Of a stretch of 24,909 nt of DNA, positions 1 through 8,128 are shown one piece after another. Below the pieces are notes generated by a model. It was not told where the DNA came from. It saw nothing but the letters and a program-made list of their open reading frames with translations, and did not search any database. This DNA comes from CAYLPU01 sp964385635 (GTDB taxonomy: Bacteria > Chloroflexota > Anaerolineae > B4-G1): positions 1 to 24,909 of the forward strand of contig CAYLPU010000077.1 in assembly GCA_964385635.1 (NCBI GenBank), in the 5' to 3' direction. Both the position numbers and the translations under genes were made by a program. Numbering within the stretch: the stretch's first letter is position 1; each line of letters starts with the position of its first letter.

Positions 1-1
1 A

Positions 2-676
2 CTCAAGCAGCCAATGACCTCAATCAAAGGCTACACTGATCTGTTGATCAAGGGGACTGCTGGCGAACTGACCGACATGCAGAACAGTTTCCTCGAAACG
101 GTACGGTCGAACGTAGATCGCATGAACACGCTGGTCAGTGACCTACTGGACATCTCGCGCATCGAGAGCGGCCGCATGCGGCTGGAGTTCGAGAACGCGT
201 CCATCGAGAAAGTGATCAAAGAGGCACTGCGAACGACCCGCAGGCAGATCGAGGCCAAACAACAGGCATTGGAGGTAGACATCTCACCCGATCTGCCACT
301 CGTGAAGGGGGATCGAGACCGATTGGTGCAGATTCTGACCAACCTGATGAGCAATGCCTACAAGTACACGCCCGCGGGGGGACACATCGCGATTCACGCT
401 CGACGGTGGTCAGATGGACAGGATGCCACGGGACAAAACGGGTTCGTATTGTGTTCGGTAGCCGACACTGGCATAGGCATCACGCCTGAAGATCGGGAGC
501 ACCTTTTCACCAAGTACTTCCGTGCCGACAATCCGGCCGTGCATAGCGTGCCTGGCACCGGGTTGGGGCTCGTCATCATCAAGAGCCTGGTGGAACTGCA
601 CGGCGGTGAAATCTGGGTCGAGAGCGAGATGGGCCAAGGCAGCACCTTCTCGTTTACGATCCCGGTAGCACAATAG
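2..676 (+). CDS. Sensor histidine kinase, C-terminal part (5' end outside window)
   Basis: This is the catalytic half of a membrane or PAS/GAF-type sensor histidine kinase that phosphorylates a response regulator. The reading frame is open from the first base, so the gene starts outside the window. The first residues read LKQPMTSIKGYTDLL, which aligns with the end of an H-box (HELRTPxxxIxGY); the phosphorylated His would lie about two codons before the window. Counting from the Met at position 14, the HisKA dimerisation helix covers about 1-50 (LLDISRIESG), the N box is at 108-120 (LTNLMSNAYKYTP), G1 is at 150-156 (ADTGIGI), and G2 is at 180-186 (PGTGLGL), followed by HGGEIWVES and GSTFSFTIPV. 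It ends close to the stop of a convergent minus-strand gene and no terminator is visible between them. The partner regulator is not in view. The family call is secure; the sensed signal is unknown. Confidence 0.93.
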   Translation, partial: LKQPMTSIKGYTDLLIKGTAGELTDMQNSFLETVRSNVDRMNTLVSDLLDISRIESGRMRLEFENASIEKVIKEALRTTRRQIEAKQQALEVDISPDLPLVKGDRDRLVQILTNLMSNAYKYTPAGGHIAIHARRWSDGQDATGQNGFVLCSVADTGIGITPEDREHLFTKYFRADNPAVHSVPGTGLGLVIIKSLVELHGGEIWVESEMGQGSTFSFTIPVAQ

Positions 677-684
677 ACACCTAC

Positions 685-1356
685 CTACGATTCTTGGAAG
701 CGGGTCTCCAACTGTTCCAGCAATTCCGCTGCCTCGACCAGTTTGTCCAACGGGTTCTCCTTACCCGTAAAATACCGGTAGTCGCACGGCATGATGTCGA
801 GGACATTTACTAGATCGTTGTGCCGGTCTCGCACAGCCCCAGTGCTGATACCATAAAAGGCTGCGATGTCGCGCCTTTTCACCGGGTGCAGATTGACTTT
901 ACGCACCGTGTAGTCGAGCGCAGCGGCCCAGGTCTCTGGTTTGCGCACGACGAGCGGATCACGTCCGAGCGCAATGCGGTACTCCAGCCAGGCCTGAATT
1001 GCAGCGCCGATCTCCTCAATGGGCATCCCTGCCGCGGTCATCTTGTCGGTGAGCAGCAGTTCTACCTTATCCATCCCGCTGGCAAAGAGTTGTTCAAACC
1101 GATCCTCCAGCGATGATGCAGGTTCCAACCTCATAAAGTCGGCCAACGCTCGCAAGGCCCGGTCGAAATCACCGCTGCGGGCCAACACCCGTGCCAGGTG
1201 AAGCCGGTAATCCGGCTCATCGGGGACGGCACGGGCAGCCGCCTCGAAACATTCGATGGCCCGTTCAACATCCCAATCCAGGTAAGCATGAAGGCCCTGC
1301 TTCTCGTACTCTCTTGCCTTGCGACGATCTCCCATACTGACTCGTCTCTTTGCCAT
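685..1356 (-). CDS. TPR protein with C-terminal helix-turn-helix-like domain
   Basis: A 223-residue soluble protein of unknown function. Residues about 15-80 form two TPR-like helical pairs (YEKQGLHAYLDWDVERAIECFEAA, YRLHLARVLARSGDFDRALRAL). Residues about 139-196 contain KPETWAAALDYTV followed by VKRRDIAAFYGISTGAVRDRH, which looks like a helix-turn-helix or a cyclin-fold (TFIIB-like) helical repeat; this is a resemblance and not a confirmed domain. The ATG at 1356 is chosen because an AAGGAG-type ribosome site lies about 9 bases upstream. A TTGCCC-17-TATAAT promoter with extended -10 sits further upstream. The gene is transcribed divergently from the lipoprotein genes and converges on the histidine kinase. 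It may bind nucleic acid and a protein partner, but the sequence does not settle this. Confidence 0.8.
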   Translation of the reverse strand: MAKRRVSMGDRRKAREYEKQGLHAYLDWDVERAIECFEAAARAVPDEPDYRLHLARVLARSGDFDRALRALADFMRLEPASSLEDRFEQLFASGMDKVELLLTDKMTAAGMPIEEIGAAIQAWLEYRIALGRDPLVVRKPETWAAALDYTVRKVNLHPVKRRDIAAFYGISTGAVRDRHNDLVNVLDIMPCDYRYFTGKENPLDKLVEAAELLEQLETRFQES

Positions 1357-1414
1357 TACATCTACTCCTTACCCCTCGAATCCACGTTGAACCGATTTTC
1401 GTATCCTGAGTTTG

Positions 1415-1443
1415 ATTATAGCATAGTCATAGGAGATGGGCAA
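1415..1443 (-). promoter_or_regulatory. Promoter of the TPR/HTH gene
   Basis: On the minus strand TTGCCC (1443-1438) and TATAAT (1420-1415) are separated by 17 bases, and TGC directly precedes the -10 (extended -10). The -10 is about 60 bases upstream of the ATG at 1356. It lies back to back with a plus-strand promoter starting at 1453, so the two units may share regulation. Confidence 0.6.
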
Positions 1444-1452
1444 CGGCAGCCT

Positions 1453-1480
1453 TTTACAAATCCCCCGCTCGTGCTATAAT
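1453..1480 (+). promoter_or_regulatory. Promoter of the lipoprotein / restriction-modification unit
   Basis: TTTACA (1453-1458) and TATAAT (1475-1480) are spaced by 16 bases, with TGC just before the -10 (extended -10). It is about 50 bases upstream of the first lipoprotein ATG. Because the second lipoprotein follows closely and the restriction-modification gene overlaps it, this could drive all three genes. Confidence 0.6.
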
Positions 1481-1531
1481 CTCGCTATACGTGCACGCAG
1501 GACCACTTCCGTGCAGACGGGAGGCCATACG

Positions 1532-2176
1532 ATGAAGAGATCTTGCTGTCACCTGAAGAGCTGCCTGATCACGCTTGTCACACTGCTAGCCTGTGGTTGC
1601 ACCAGAGGCAACGGCCAAGAGGCGCTCTTTCAAGACGACTTCGACAACCCACGCAGTGGCTGGGGCACGGACCAGCGCGATGAGTTCGAACGCGGGTACG
1701 AGGAAAGTGAGTACTTCATCGAACTGCACAAGCCGAACTGGTTCATCTGGGCCCACCCCGGCGAGCGATTCGAGGACATAAGCGTTGAAGTAGAGGCCCA
1801 TCTGGCTTCTGGCTCCCATGATAGTCATTTCGGTGTCCTTTGTCGCCAGGTGGATGTGGACGACTTCTACTACTTCGCCATCAGTGCCGACGGCTACTAC
1901 GCCATTTTCCGGCGCGTGGCCGGCGGCGACCTGGAGATCATCACCCATGACGGCATTGGAATGGCTCCCTCTCTTGCCATCAAGACAGGCGAGCAGACCA
2001 ATCACATCCTGGCGGTTTGCCAGGGGAACGAGTTGAGCCTATACGTCAACGGCGAACTGCTGGAGACAGTCACCGACGATAGTCATACGCAGGGCGACGT
2101 GGGACTCGGGGCCGGTGGCGGCGCAGAGAGTGACGTTCGCATCCAGTTCGATAACTTCGTCGTTACCAGGCCGTAG
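1532..2176 (+). CDS. Lipoprotein with jelly-roll (LamG/DUF1080-like) domain, copy 1
   Basis: A 214-residue predicted lipoprotein anchored on the outside of the cell membrane. The ATG at 1532 is preferred over upstream in-frame codons because GGGAGG lies about 8 bases before it and the protein then begins with a signal peptide: basic MKR, a hydrophobic stretch, and a lipobox-like LLAC at residues 18-21. The mature part starts with LFQDDFDNPRSGW and has repeated beta-rich segments (FYYFAISADGYYAIFRR, NELSLYVNGELLETV, VRIQFDNFVV). These are typical of concanavalin-A-like jelly-roll domains of the LamG/DUF1080 kind, which bind carbohydrate or other extracellular ligands. It is clearly paralogous to the next gene, with the same motif order and length. 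No catalytic residues can be assigned, so its ligand is unknown. Confidence 0.82.
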   Translation: MKRSCCHLKSCLITLVTLLACGCTRGNGQEALFQDDFDNPRSGWGTDQRDEFERGYEESEYFIELHKPNWFIWAHPGERFEDISVEVEAHLASGSHDSHFGVLCRQVDVDDFYYFAISADGYYAIFRRVAGGDLEIITHDGIGMAPSLAIKTGEQTNHILAVCQGNELSLYVNGELLETVTDDSHTQGDVGLGAGGGAESDVRIQFDNFVVTRP

Positions 2177-2222
2177 GACAAGCAGACGGCAGGACAACAA
2201 CAGATTGGAGGCGGATTGGCAG

Positions 2223-2846
2223 ATGGCAATGGTAAGTAGACGTATGCCCATAGTCGCACTGGTACTGTCGGCGGCCCTGTTGGCCGCCTGTGGGGGTGAG
2301 CAATTGCCCTGGAGCGACGATTTCTCCGACCCATCCAGCGGCTGGCAGGCCGAGTCGGATGCCTCTGCGGAAGTCGGATATCACGAGGGTATGATGCGTA
2401 TCCTCATCAAAGCGCCCAACCGCCTTGCCTGGGCCTCAGCCGGGCGCAAGTTCTCCGACTTTCACCTCACCGTTGAGGCAACCCAGGCCGCCGGCCCTGA
2501 CGACAACGAGTACGGTGTACTGGTGCGGATGCAGGACACCGAGCACTTCTACCGCTTCTCCATCAGCGGCGACGGCTATTATCTGGCTAGTAAGTACGAC
2601 GGTGAGGAGTGGGAACCGTTGAGCGGCGATTGGATTCATTCCGATGTTATCCGGCCAGGAACCACGACGAATCTCCTGGAAGTCATCGCTCAGGGCACGA
2701 CGATGACCCTCTTTGCCAACGGCGTGCAACTCATCCAGGTTGAAGATACAGATTACTCCCGGGGCGACATCGGCCTCTATGCCGGTTCGTTCTTCGAGCC
2801 TGGTGTGGAGATCCATTTCGACAATCTGCGTGTGGAAAAGCCGTGA
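2223..2846 (+). CDS. Lipoprotein with jelly-roll (LamG/DUF1080-like) domain, copy 2
   Basis: A 207-residue paralogue of the preceding lipoprotein, 46 bases downstream. The ATG at 2223 is chosen because GGAGG at 2207-2211 precedes it and the product then has a clean signal peptide with lipobox LAAC (Cys at residue 23). The mature protein begins with WSDDFSDPSSGW and matches copy 1 in order: FYRFSISGDGYYLAS, a middle beta segment, TLFANGVQLIQV, GDIGLYAG and IHFDNLRVEKP. Its stop codon TGA (2844-2846) overlaps the ATG of the restriction-modification gene (2846-2848) as TGATG, so translation of the two is probably coupled. That is an unexpected pairing of a surface lipoprotein with a DNA-modifying enzyme. 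Function is unknown. Confidence 0.82.
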   Translation: MAMVSRRMPIVALVLSAALLAACGGEQLPWSDDFSDPSSGWQAESDASAEVGYHEGMMRILIKAPNRLAWASAGRKFSDFHLTVEATQAAGPDDNEYGVLVRMQDTEHFYRFSISGDGYYLASKYDGEEWEPLSGDWIHSDVIRPGTTTNLLEVIAQGTTMTLFANGVQLIQVEDTDYSRGDIGLYAGSFFEPGVEIHFDNLRVEKP

Positions 2847-5800
2847 TGGATGTCATTACTACCATCCGCCAGATCCTCGCCGGCTTCCGGCAGGACAACT
2901 TGGACTACACCAACTACCTGAACTCCACCCCTGCCGCTTCCGACGAGGCCGTCGTGCGGCTCAAGATCGTCGAACCACTGCTGAAGGAGCTGGGGTACAA
3001 ATTGCAGGCCGACCTGGACCCGGAGCAAAGGGTGAAGGAAGGAGCCATTGACATCCTGGTCAATGCCAATAGTATCCCGGTGATGCTCTGGGAACTGAAG
3101 CGCACCCAGGAAACAGATCTGGCCCGGCACGAGGAGCAACTGACCCGCTATGTGCTTGCCAAGGGAGTCACCCACGCCGTCCTGTGCAATGGCCGGGAGG
3201 TGCGGGTGTACCTCCGCGTCGGTGACGCGCTCCGCTTCGCCTATGCCTTCCCGCTGACCGCCTTTGCCCCCGGCGTACTCGTGCCCCCCACCCAGGACGA
3301 AGAACTGGCCCTCTCTGCCTTCTTCGACGCCTTCCGCAAAGAAGCCTTTCTGGAGGTGGAGCGGCTAAAGGCGGAGATCGCCGCTACGATCACCCATCCC
3401 CTTGTCCTGAGCCCGGGCGAGCCCCAGAACGAGCCCTTGCTGGTGGAGCACCTGAAGCGGGAGATCCGCCGCCTCCACCGCTTCGTCCTCCTCCGCTTCC
3501 GCAGCCACCAGGCCCTCTACCAGGAGTTCTTGGAGGAGAAGGCACAGCGAGAAACCAAGGCGGCCCAGGCGCGGGAGCGACTGTGGGAGTGGGTTCAGAA
3601 CTTCGAGGAACGGGCCAAGACACCGGTGGACCAGGCAGCGCTGGAGGCATATCTGAAAACGTTCACCGAGCGCTGGACTGGTGTAGAGGAGGATGAGTTC
3701 ATAGCCGAAGTGTTGAGCCGGTCGGGGGTGGCCAGCCACCTATCGGGGGTTAATCACACCAACTTCCGGCTGCGGACCCAGGAGTTCTACCGCGCCTTCA
3801 CCGGCTACGCCCGCTGGCATGCCCGGCGACTGGTTGAACTGCGCCCCATCCGGTCTCTGGTCGAGGATTTCACCCACTGGCGGGACGAGATTGGGCTGAT
3901 GGCCGAGGACCACGAGGCGGAGTTCTGCCTGCAAACGGTCTATATCTTTATCACCCGCCTGCTCCTCATTCGCATCTGCGAGAACAAGGAGATCATCACC
4001 CAGAAGATCTCCGACGGCGGCTACAAGGACTACCTGGACTTCAGCCGGCGGTTCTTCACCAACATCGCCGAGGCCCATGCCACCCTCCTCGACATCGCCT
4101 ACAAGGACACCGGCTACATCTACGGCCACTTCTTCAGCCGCGACATCTTCGACTGGTACATCTGGGAAGAGGAGGCCATCGTGCGCCTCTTCTGGGTGCT
4201 CAACCAGTTCGATTTCGCGCAGGTGAGCGCCGATCTCATCGGGCGTATCTACGAGCAGTACGTGGACGAGCTGGAACGCAAGCGTAAGGGGCAGTTCTAT
4301 ACCCCGCCTCAAGTGGTCAACTACATCCTGGACCAGGTAGGATACGAGGGGCCGGGCATCGTCGGCCAGCGTGTCCTGGACCCGGCCTGCGGGAGCGGTC
4401 GCTTCCTGGTCGAGGCGGCACGGCGGCTGATCGCCGAACTGAAGAAGCAGCCGGGCCTCTCGCCCAAGGAACTGGTCAACGAGCGACTGCGGACCTCACT
4501 CTTCGGGCTGGACATCAACCGCTTCGCCTGCTTCCTGGCCGAAGTCAACCTGCTGGTGCAGGTGCTGGACTTACTAAAAGATGGCCCGACCTTCACCATC
4601 GAGCGGTTCCACATCTACCCGACCAACACGCTGCTCCCCCGCGAGCGGGGGACCGAGGCAATCATCGGCCCGGGCAACGGGCTGGCCTACGAGACCGAGG
4701 TGGCGGAGTTGATCAAGAAGCGGGGGTACAACCCGGCGCTGGGGCTGGACTTCCGCGCCGGATTCGATTGGGTGATGGGTAATCCCCCGTACGTGCGGGC
4801 CAATATCGACCGAGCGGAGGTGGCGACGCTCCGAAGGCATATTGAGGAATCGAACTTATATCCAAGTTTGTACAGACATTGGGATCTTTTCATCCCTTTC
4901 ATTGACTTCGCGTTAAAGGCTTTGGCCGATGGCGGTTGGCATTCTTTCATCGTATCCGATGCTTACCAGACTGAGGAATATGCGCGTAGATCACGCGAAC
5001 GCCTGTTGAAGGAGGTGAGCATTGAAGGTTTAACCTTCGCACCCGGGGTCAATTTCTTTCAGGAAGCGGAGGTGCACAATCTCATTTATGCCGTCAAGAA
5101 GAAGAAGCCCTCTCGGAAGCACAAGGTGAAACGCCACAAGGCAGTAACTCCCACCTTGTTACGGCGAGATATCAAGAGCTTGCCTGCTCTATCCCAACTT
5201 GAGTGGCGTGAGAGGATCTTCCGACCCGAATTTGAAGGAGATAAAGGGCTTGATCTTGCTGCTTGTGTCCCGTTGAGCGAGATTTGCTATGTAAGCTATG
5301 GGATGCAGCTTAGCGCCAAGACGGAGGAATACAAAGGGGCATTCAAGACCGAGGACTTGATTGCTGAGGCACCGTCCAGTATGCACACGAAGCCCTACGT
5401 TGAGGGTAAAGACATAGGACAGCACACTATCTACCGAAGCCGCTGGCTCGAGTGGGGCACAGGACGAGTACCGGGGATGATTCATAGACCAGCATTCCCG
5501 GAGTTGTTTGAAAACAAGAAGGTGATGGTGCCCCGTATAGCGGCTGAGTCTTTGAGTGCATTTTGCGACATTCGTACAGGCTTCCATACCAACCACACCG
5601 TGATCCATGCTGTTCCTTATCACTATCTTCTTCCAGTGAAGTCCAAAGTTGCCAGGCTGTTGGCCAGGCGACTCACCAAGGATGAGGTTGAGCGCTATGC
5701 TACTGGAAAGGAGAAAAGCGTAACCCGGGTTGCTGAAAGGGTGATTGAAGCAAGGGCAAAGGAATCTGTACGGTTTGATGTACGTTTCATAACGGCTATG

Positions 5801-6646
5801 CTCAATGTCGAGTGGCTCTCCCGGCATGTCTTGGTAACATCTCGTAGGGGCAAGCTCGACTTCTACCCCGACGACCTGAAGAAGTACCCCATCCCTCCCG
5901 CCGACGCCGAGACTCAGGCCAAGATCGCCTGCCTGGTAGACGAGATTATGAGCGCCAAGTCGGACGTGCAGCGGTGGCAGAGGAAGGGGTACCGCATTGA
6001 CGAGCGGGGCATTGTCCTCAACCCCCGACCCTTCCTGGATACGTGGAACATTCCTACCGGTGACCTGATTGACGCTTCCGGCTTCGTCACCTGCCAGATG
6101 GGGGGCTATCCCACCCAACTCGTTCTGGAAGGCCAGCGCCTCGTCTTCCGCAAGCAGCCCCTCTCCTACTTCAAGAGCCTCCACCACCACGTCCTGGCCT
6201 ACCTTCAGCTTTACCTGGAGACCAACCGCGACGACCTGCGTGCCTACGCCGTAGCCGAACTGCACAAACGTATCCGCATCCCCCGCTCTCCCCATGCCGT
6301 CCAGGAGTTCCTGGACCGACTGGCGGCGGAGCGGGAGCGGGTGATGCTGCGCTGGATAGTCGCTGCACAGCACGAAGCCCTCATCGAGGAATGGGCCTTC
6401 GACCTGTACGACGTGGACGATGATCGGCGGGAGAAATTGGGCGGTCACCTCTACACCTTTGCGGACGTGCCGCCCAGCGCTGCCTTCATCTCCATCCTGG
6501 ACAGTGAAGAAGATAACCCAATGCGCCGCGTGGCTTTTCACAAGGATGGGGCCTGGCACTATCGTGCCGCCGACCTGCTCCCTCACGCGATCCTGCTATG
6601 GATACACGACGGGAAGAACGTAACCAGCGCTTGGCGGGTCACGTAG
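2846..6646 (+). CDS. Single-chain restriction-modification enzyme (type IIG-like: nuclease + N6-adenine methyltransferase + specificity domain)
   Basis: A 1266-residue cytoplasmic enzyme expected to methylate adenine in its own target sequence and to cut unmodified DNA. Numbering from the ATG at 2846, residues about 30-140 resemble the HsdR N-terminal nuclease fold with PD-(D/E)xK residues D69 and E83-L-K85 (AIDILV, MLWELKR) after VEPLLKELGY. Residues about 230-460 are a helical linker. The methyltransferase follows with QFYTPPQVV (483-491), motif I DPACGSG (512-518) and motif IV NPPY (646-649), the N6-adenine type. The remainder holds the target-recognition region and an extended C-terminus of about 250 residues. 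GTG at 2843 is an alternative start. Bases of roughly 4835-5845 are more AT-rich than either flank. No BREX, DISARM or hsd genes lie nearby, so it appears to act alone. Type IIG or the related single-chain LlaBIII/ISP class are both possible, though no helicase motifs were noticed. Confidence 0.85.
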   Translation: MDVITTIRQILAGFRQDNLDYTNYLNSTPAASDEAVVRLKIVEPLLKELGYKLQADLDPEQRVKEGAIDILVNANSIPVMLWELKRTQETDLARHEEQLTRYVLAKGVTHAVLCNGREVRVYLRVGDALRFAYAFPLTAFAPGVLVPPTQDEELALSAFFDAFRKEAFLEVERLKAEIAATITHPLVLSPGEPQNEPLLVEHLKREIRRLHRFVLLRFRSHQALYQEFLEEKAQRETKAAQARERLWEWVQNFEERAKTPVDQAALEAYLKTFTERWTGVEEDEFIAEVLSRSGVASHLSGVNHTNFRLRTQEFYRAFTGYARWHARRLVELRPIRSLVEDFTHWRDEIGLMAEDHEAEFCLQTVYIFITRLLLIRICENKEIITQKISDGGYKDYLDFSRRFFTNIAEAHATLLDIAYKDTGYIYGHFFSRDIFDWYIWEEEAIVRLFWVLNQFDFAQVSADLIGRIYEQYVDELERKRKGQFYTPPQVVNYILDQVGYEGPGIVGQRVLDPACGSGRFLVEAARRLIAELKKQPGLSPKELVNERLRTSLFGLDINRFACFLAEVNLLVQVLDLLKDGPTFTIERFHIYPTNTLLPRERGTEAIIGPGNGLAYETEVAELIKKRGYNPALGLDFRAGFDWVMGNPPYVRANIDRAEVATLRRHIEESNLYPSLYRHWDLFIPFIDFALKALADGGWHSFIVSDAYQTEEYARRSRERLLKEVSIEGLTFAPGVNFFQEAEVHNLIYAVKKKKPSRKHKVKRHKAVTPTLLRRDIKSLPALSQLEWRERIFRPEFEGDKGLDLAACVPLSEICYVSYGMQLSAKTEEYKGAFKTEDLIAEAPSSMHTKPYVEGKDIGQHTIYRSRWLEWGTGRVPGMIHRPAFPELFENKKVMVPRIAAESLSAFCDIRTGFHTNHTVIHAVPYHYLLPVKSKVARLLARRLTKDEVERYATGKEKSVTRVAERVIEARAKESVRFDVRFITAMLNVEWLSRHVLVTSRRGKLDFYPDDLKKYPIPPADAETQAKIACLVDEIMSAKSDVQRWQRKGYRIDERGIVLNPRPFLDTWNIPTGDLIDASGFVTCQMGGYPTQLVLEGQRLVFRKQPLSYFKSLHHHVLAYLQLYLETNRDDLRAYAVAELHKRIRIPRSPHAVQEFLDRLAAERERVMLRWIVAAQHEALIEEWAFDLYDVDDDRREKLGGHLYTFADVPPSAAFISILDSEEDNPMRRVAFHKDGAWHYRAADLLPHAILLWIHDGKNVTSAWRVT

Positions 6647-6758
6647 CAGCAACCTGAGATGGCGGAGCTGTAAAATCTATCGTCTGGGAGAACCTGCGTA
6701 GACACTAAAAAGCGTTCCTGGGCCAAATCCATCGTTTGGCGACTGAGCGGGTATACCA

Positions 6759-6836
6759 GTGAAACAGCAGTTAACACCCGAAGATATGGAAATCGTAAAA
6801 GAGCATCTGAGGGATTTAGGATACGTGGATTTATGA
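6759..6836 (+). CDS. Possible 25-codon small ORF coupled to mtaB
   Basis: A GTG-started frame encodes a 25-residue peptide beginning MKQQLTPEDMEIVKEHL. It reads like a genuine amphipathic coding segment and not like random sequence. Its TGA (6834-6836) overlaps the ATG of mtaB (6833-6835) as ATGA, and mtaB has no convincing ribosome site of its own, so translation through this frame could feed mtaB. The ribosome site before the GTG is weak (GAGCGGG). It could equally be the tail of a decayed gene, as an in-frame stop lies five codons upstream of the GTG. Confidence 0.35.
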   Translation: MKQQLTPEDMEIVKEHLRDLGYVDL

Positions 6837-8089
6837 ACATCCATCTGCAGAGCCTGGGCTGTCGTCTGAACCAAAGCGAGATCGAAACGTTGGCCCGCCA
6901 GTTCGCCGCCGCCGGTCACGCAGTTGTACCAACTCCGGCCCAGGCTGATGTTTGCATCGTCAACACCTGTGCTGTCACCACCGCAGCAGAACGCAAGTCG
7001 CGCCACCAGATCAGAGCGCTGTCCCGCGCCAACCCGGAGACCCGTGCGGCTGTCATCGGTTGCTACGCCACGCTGGCGCCCCGGCGTTGCACCGCGCTGC
7101 CTGGTGTCGCCTGGGTCGTGCCCAACGCCGAGAAGGAGCGGACAGTAGAGATTGTGACCGCGTCCTCCCATGTATCCTCCCGCAGGGAGAAGAAGATGAA
7201 AGCCGCTCCGCTCCGCACCCGCGCCTTCGTCAAGGTGCAGGATGGCTGCGACAACCACTGCACCTACTGCATCACTCGCCTGTTGCGAGGGCCAGCCCGC
7301 AGCCGTCCTGTGGCCGACGTCGTCGCCGAAGTACAGAGGCTCGTCGAGACCGGCTGCCAGGAGGCTGTGCTGACCGGCGTGAACCTGGGTTCCTATGGCC
7401 GTGACCTGGGGCTGTCAGATGGCCTGTATACATTGGTCAGAACGCTGCTGGCTCACACTGACCTGCCTCGTCTCCGGCTCTCGTCGCTGGAGCCCTGGGA
7501 CCTGGATGAGGTCTTCTTCAGCCTGTGGGAGCACTCACGCCTGTGCCGCCAGCTGCACCTGCCGCTGCAGGCCGGCTGCGACGAGACTTTGCGCCGCATG
7601 GGTCGCCGTGTCACTGAGCGAGAGTTCGCCCGGCTGGTGCAGGCCATCCATGCTGCAGTCCCCGACCTGGCCGTGACCAGCGACATCATTGTCGGTTTCC
7701 CCGGCGAGGACGAGGCTGCCTTCCGCGCCAGTTACGATTTCGTGGCAGCGATAGAGTTTGCGCGGCTGCACGTCTTCCCGTACTCCCCACGCCCGGGAAC
7801 AGCAGCCGCCCGCCTGCCAGACCAAACGCCGCGCCAGGTGCGCCAGGCACGGGCGCGCGCGATGCGTGAACTGGGTGCTAAGCAGGCATCCCACTTCCGG
7901 CAGCGGTTCGTAGGACGGGAGATGGAAGTGGTGTGGGAACAGCGTCGGCGTGATGGCCTCTGGACTGGTCTGACCGACAATTACCTGCGGGTGACGACGC
8001 ATGGAGAAGGCAACTTGCACAACCGACTCACTGCCACGCAACTGCTGGCCGCGCAGAACGGTTGCCTGGTAGGTGAGGTGATCGACTGA
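6833..8089 (+). CDS. mtaB: tRNA (N6-L-threonylcarbamoyladenosine-37-C2)-methylthiotransferase
   Basis: A 418-residue radical-SAM methylthiotransferase that converts t6A37 to ms2t6A37 in tRNAs reading ANN codons. The N-terminal UPF0004 domain carries the three cluster ligands C10 (SLGCRLNQ), C46 (NTCAV) and C77 (IGCYA). The radical-SAM domain has CDNHCTYC (C139, C143, C146) and the usual conserved segments LTGVNLGSYG, LRLSSLEPWD, HLPLQAGCDETLRRMGR and DIIVGFPGE. A C-terminal TRAM-like segment follows (VVWEQRRRDGLWTGLTDNYLRV). The length and the LGCRLNQ start favour MtaB over MiaB, RimO or the CDKAL1-like e-MtaB. The start overlaps the stop of a small upstream frame by ATGA, which suggests coupled translation. 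It is followed after 39 bases by the CBS-ACT gene, which has its own strong ribosome site. Confidence 0.92.
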   Translation: MNIHLQSLGCRLNQSEIETLARQFAAAGHAVVPTPAQADVCIVNTCAVTTAAERKSRHQIRALSRANPETRAAVIGCYATLAPRRCTALPGVAWVVPNAEKERTVEIVTASSHVSSRREKKMKAAPLRTRAFVKVQDGCDNHCTYCITRLLRGPARSRPVADVVAEVQRLVETGCQEAVLTGVNLGSYGRDLGLSDGLYTLVRTLLAHTDLPRLRLSSLEPWDLDEVFFSLWEHSRLCRQLHLPLQAGCDETLRRMGRRVTEREFARLVQAIHAAVPDLAVTSDIIVGFPGEDEAAFRASYDFVAAIEFARLHVFPYSPRPGTAAARLPDQTPRQVRQARARAMRELGAKQASHFRQRFVGREMEVVWEQRRRDGLWTGLTDNYLRVTTHGEGNLHNRLTATQLLAAQNGCLVGEVID

Positions 8090-8128
8090 CCTTCCGAGAA
8101 CTCTCAATCAGACATAAGGAGGAAATCT

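Noticed and set aside
5189..6586. 465-codon open frame on the minus strand opposite the restriction-modification gene
   Set aside because: It lies wholly inside a gene with clear family motifs on the plus strand and its translation shows no recognisable domain.
2846..6646. BREX PglX methyltransferase
   Set aside because: No pglZ, brxC, brxA/B or brxL is nearby, and the N-terminal PD-(D/E)xK nuclease fits a self-contained restriction-modification enzyme.
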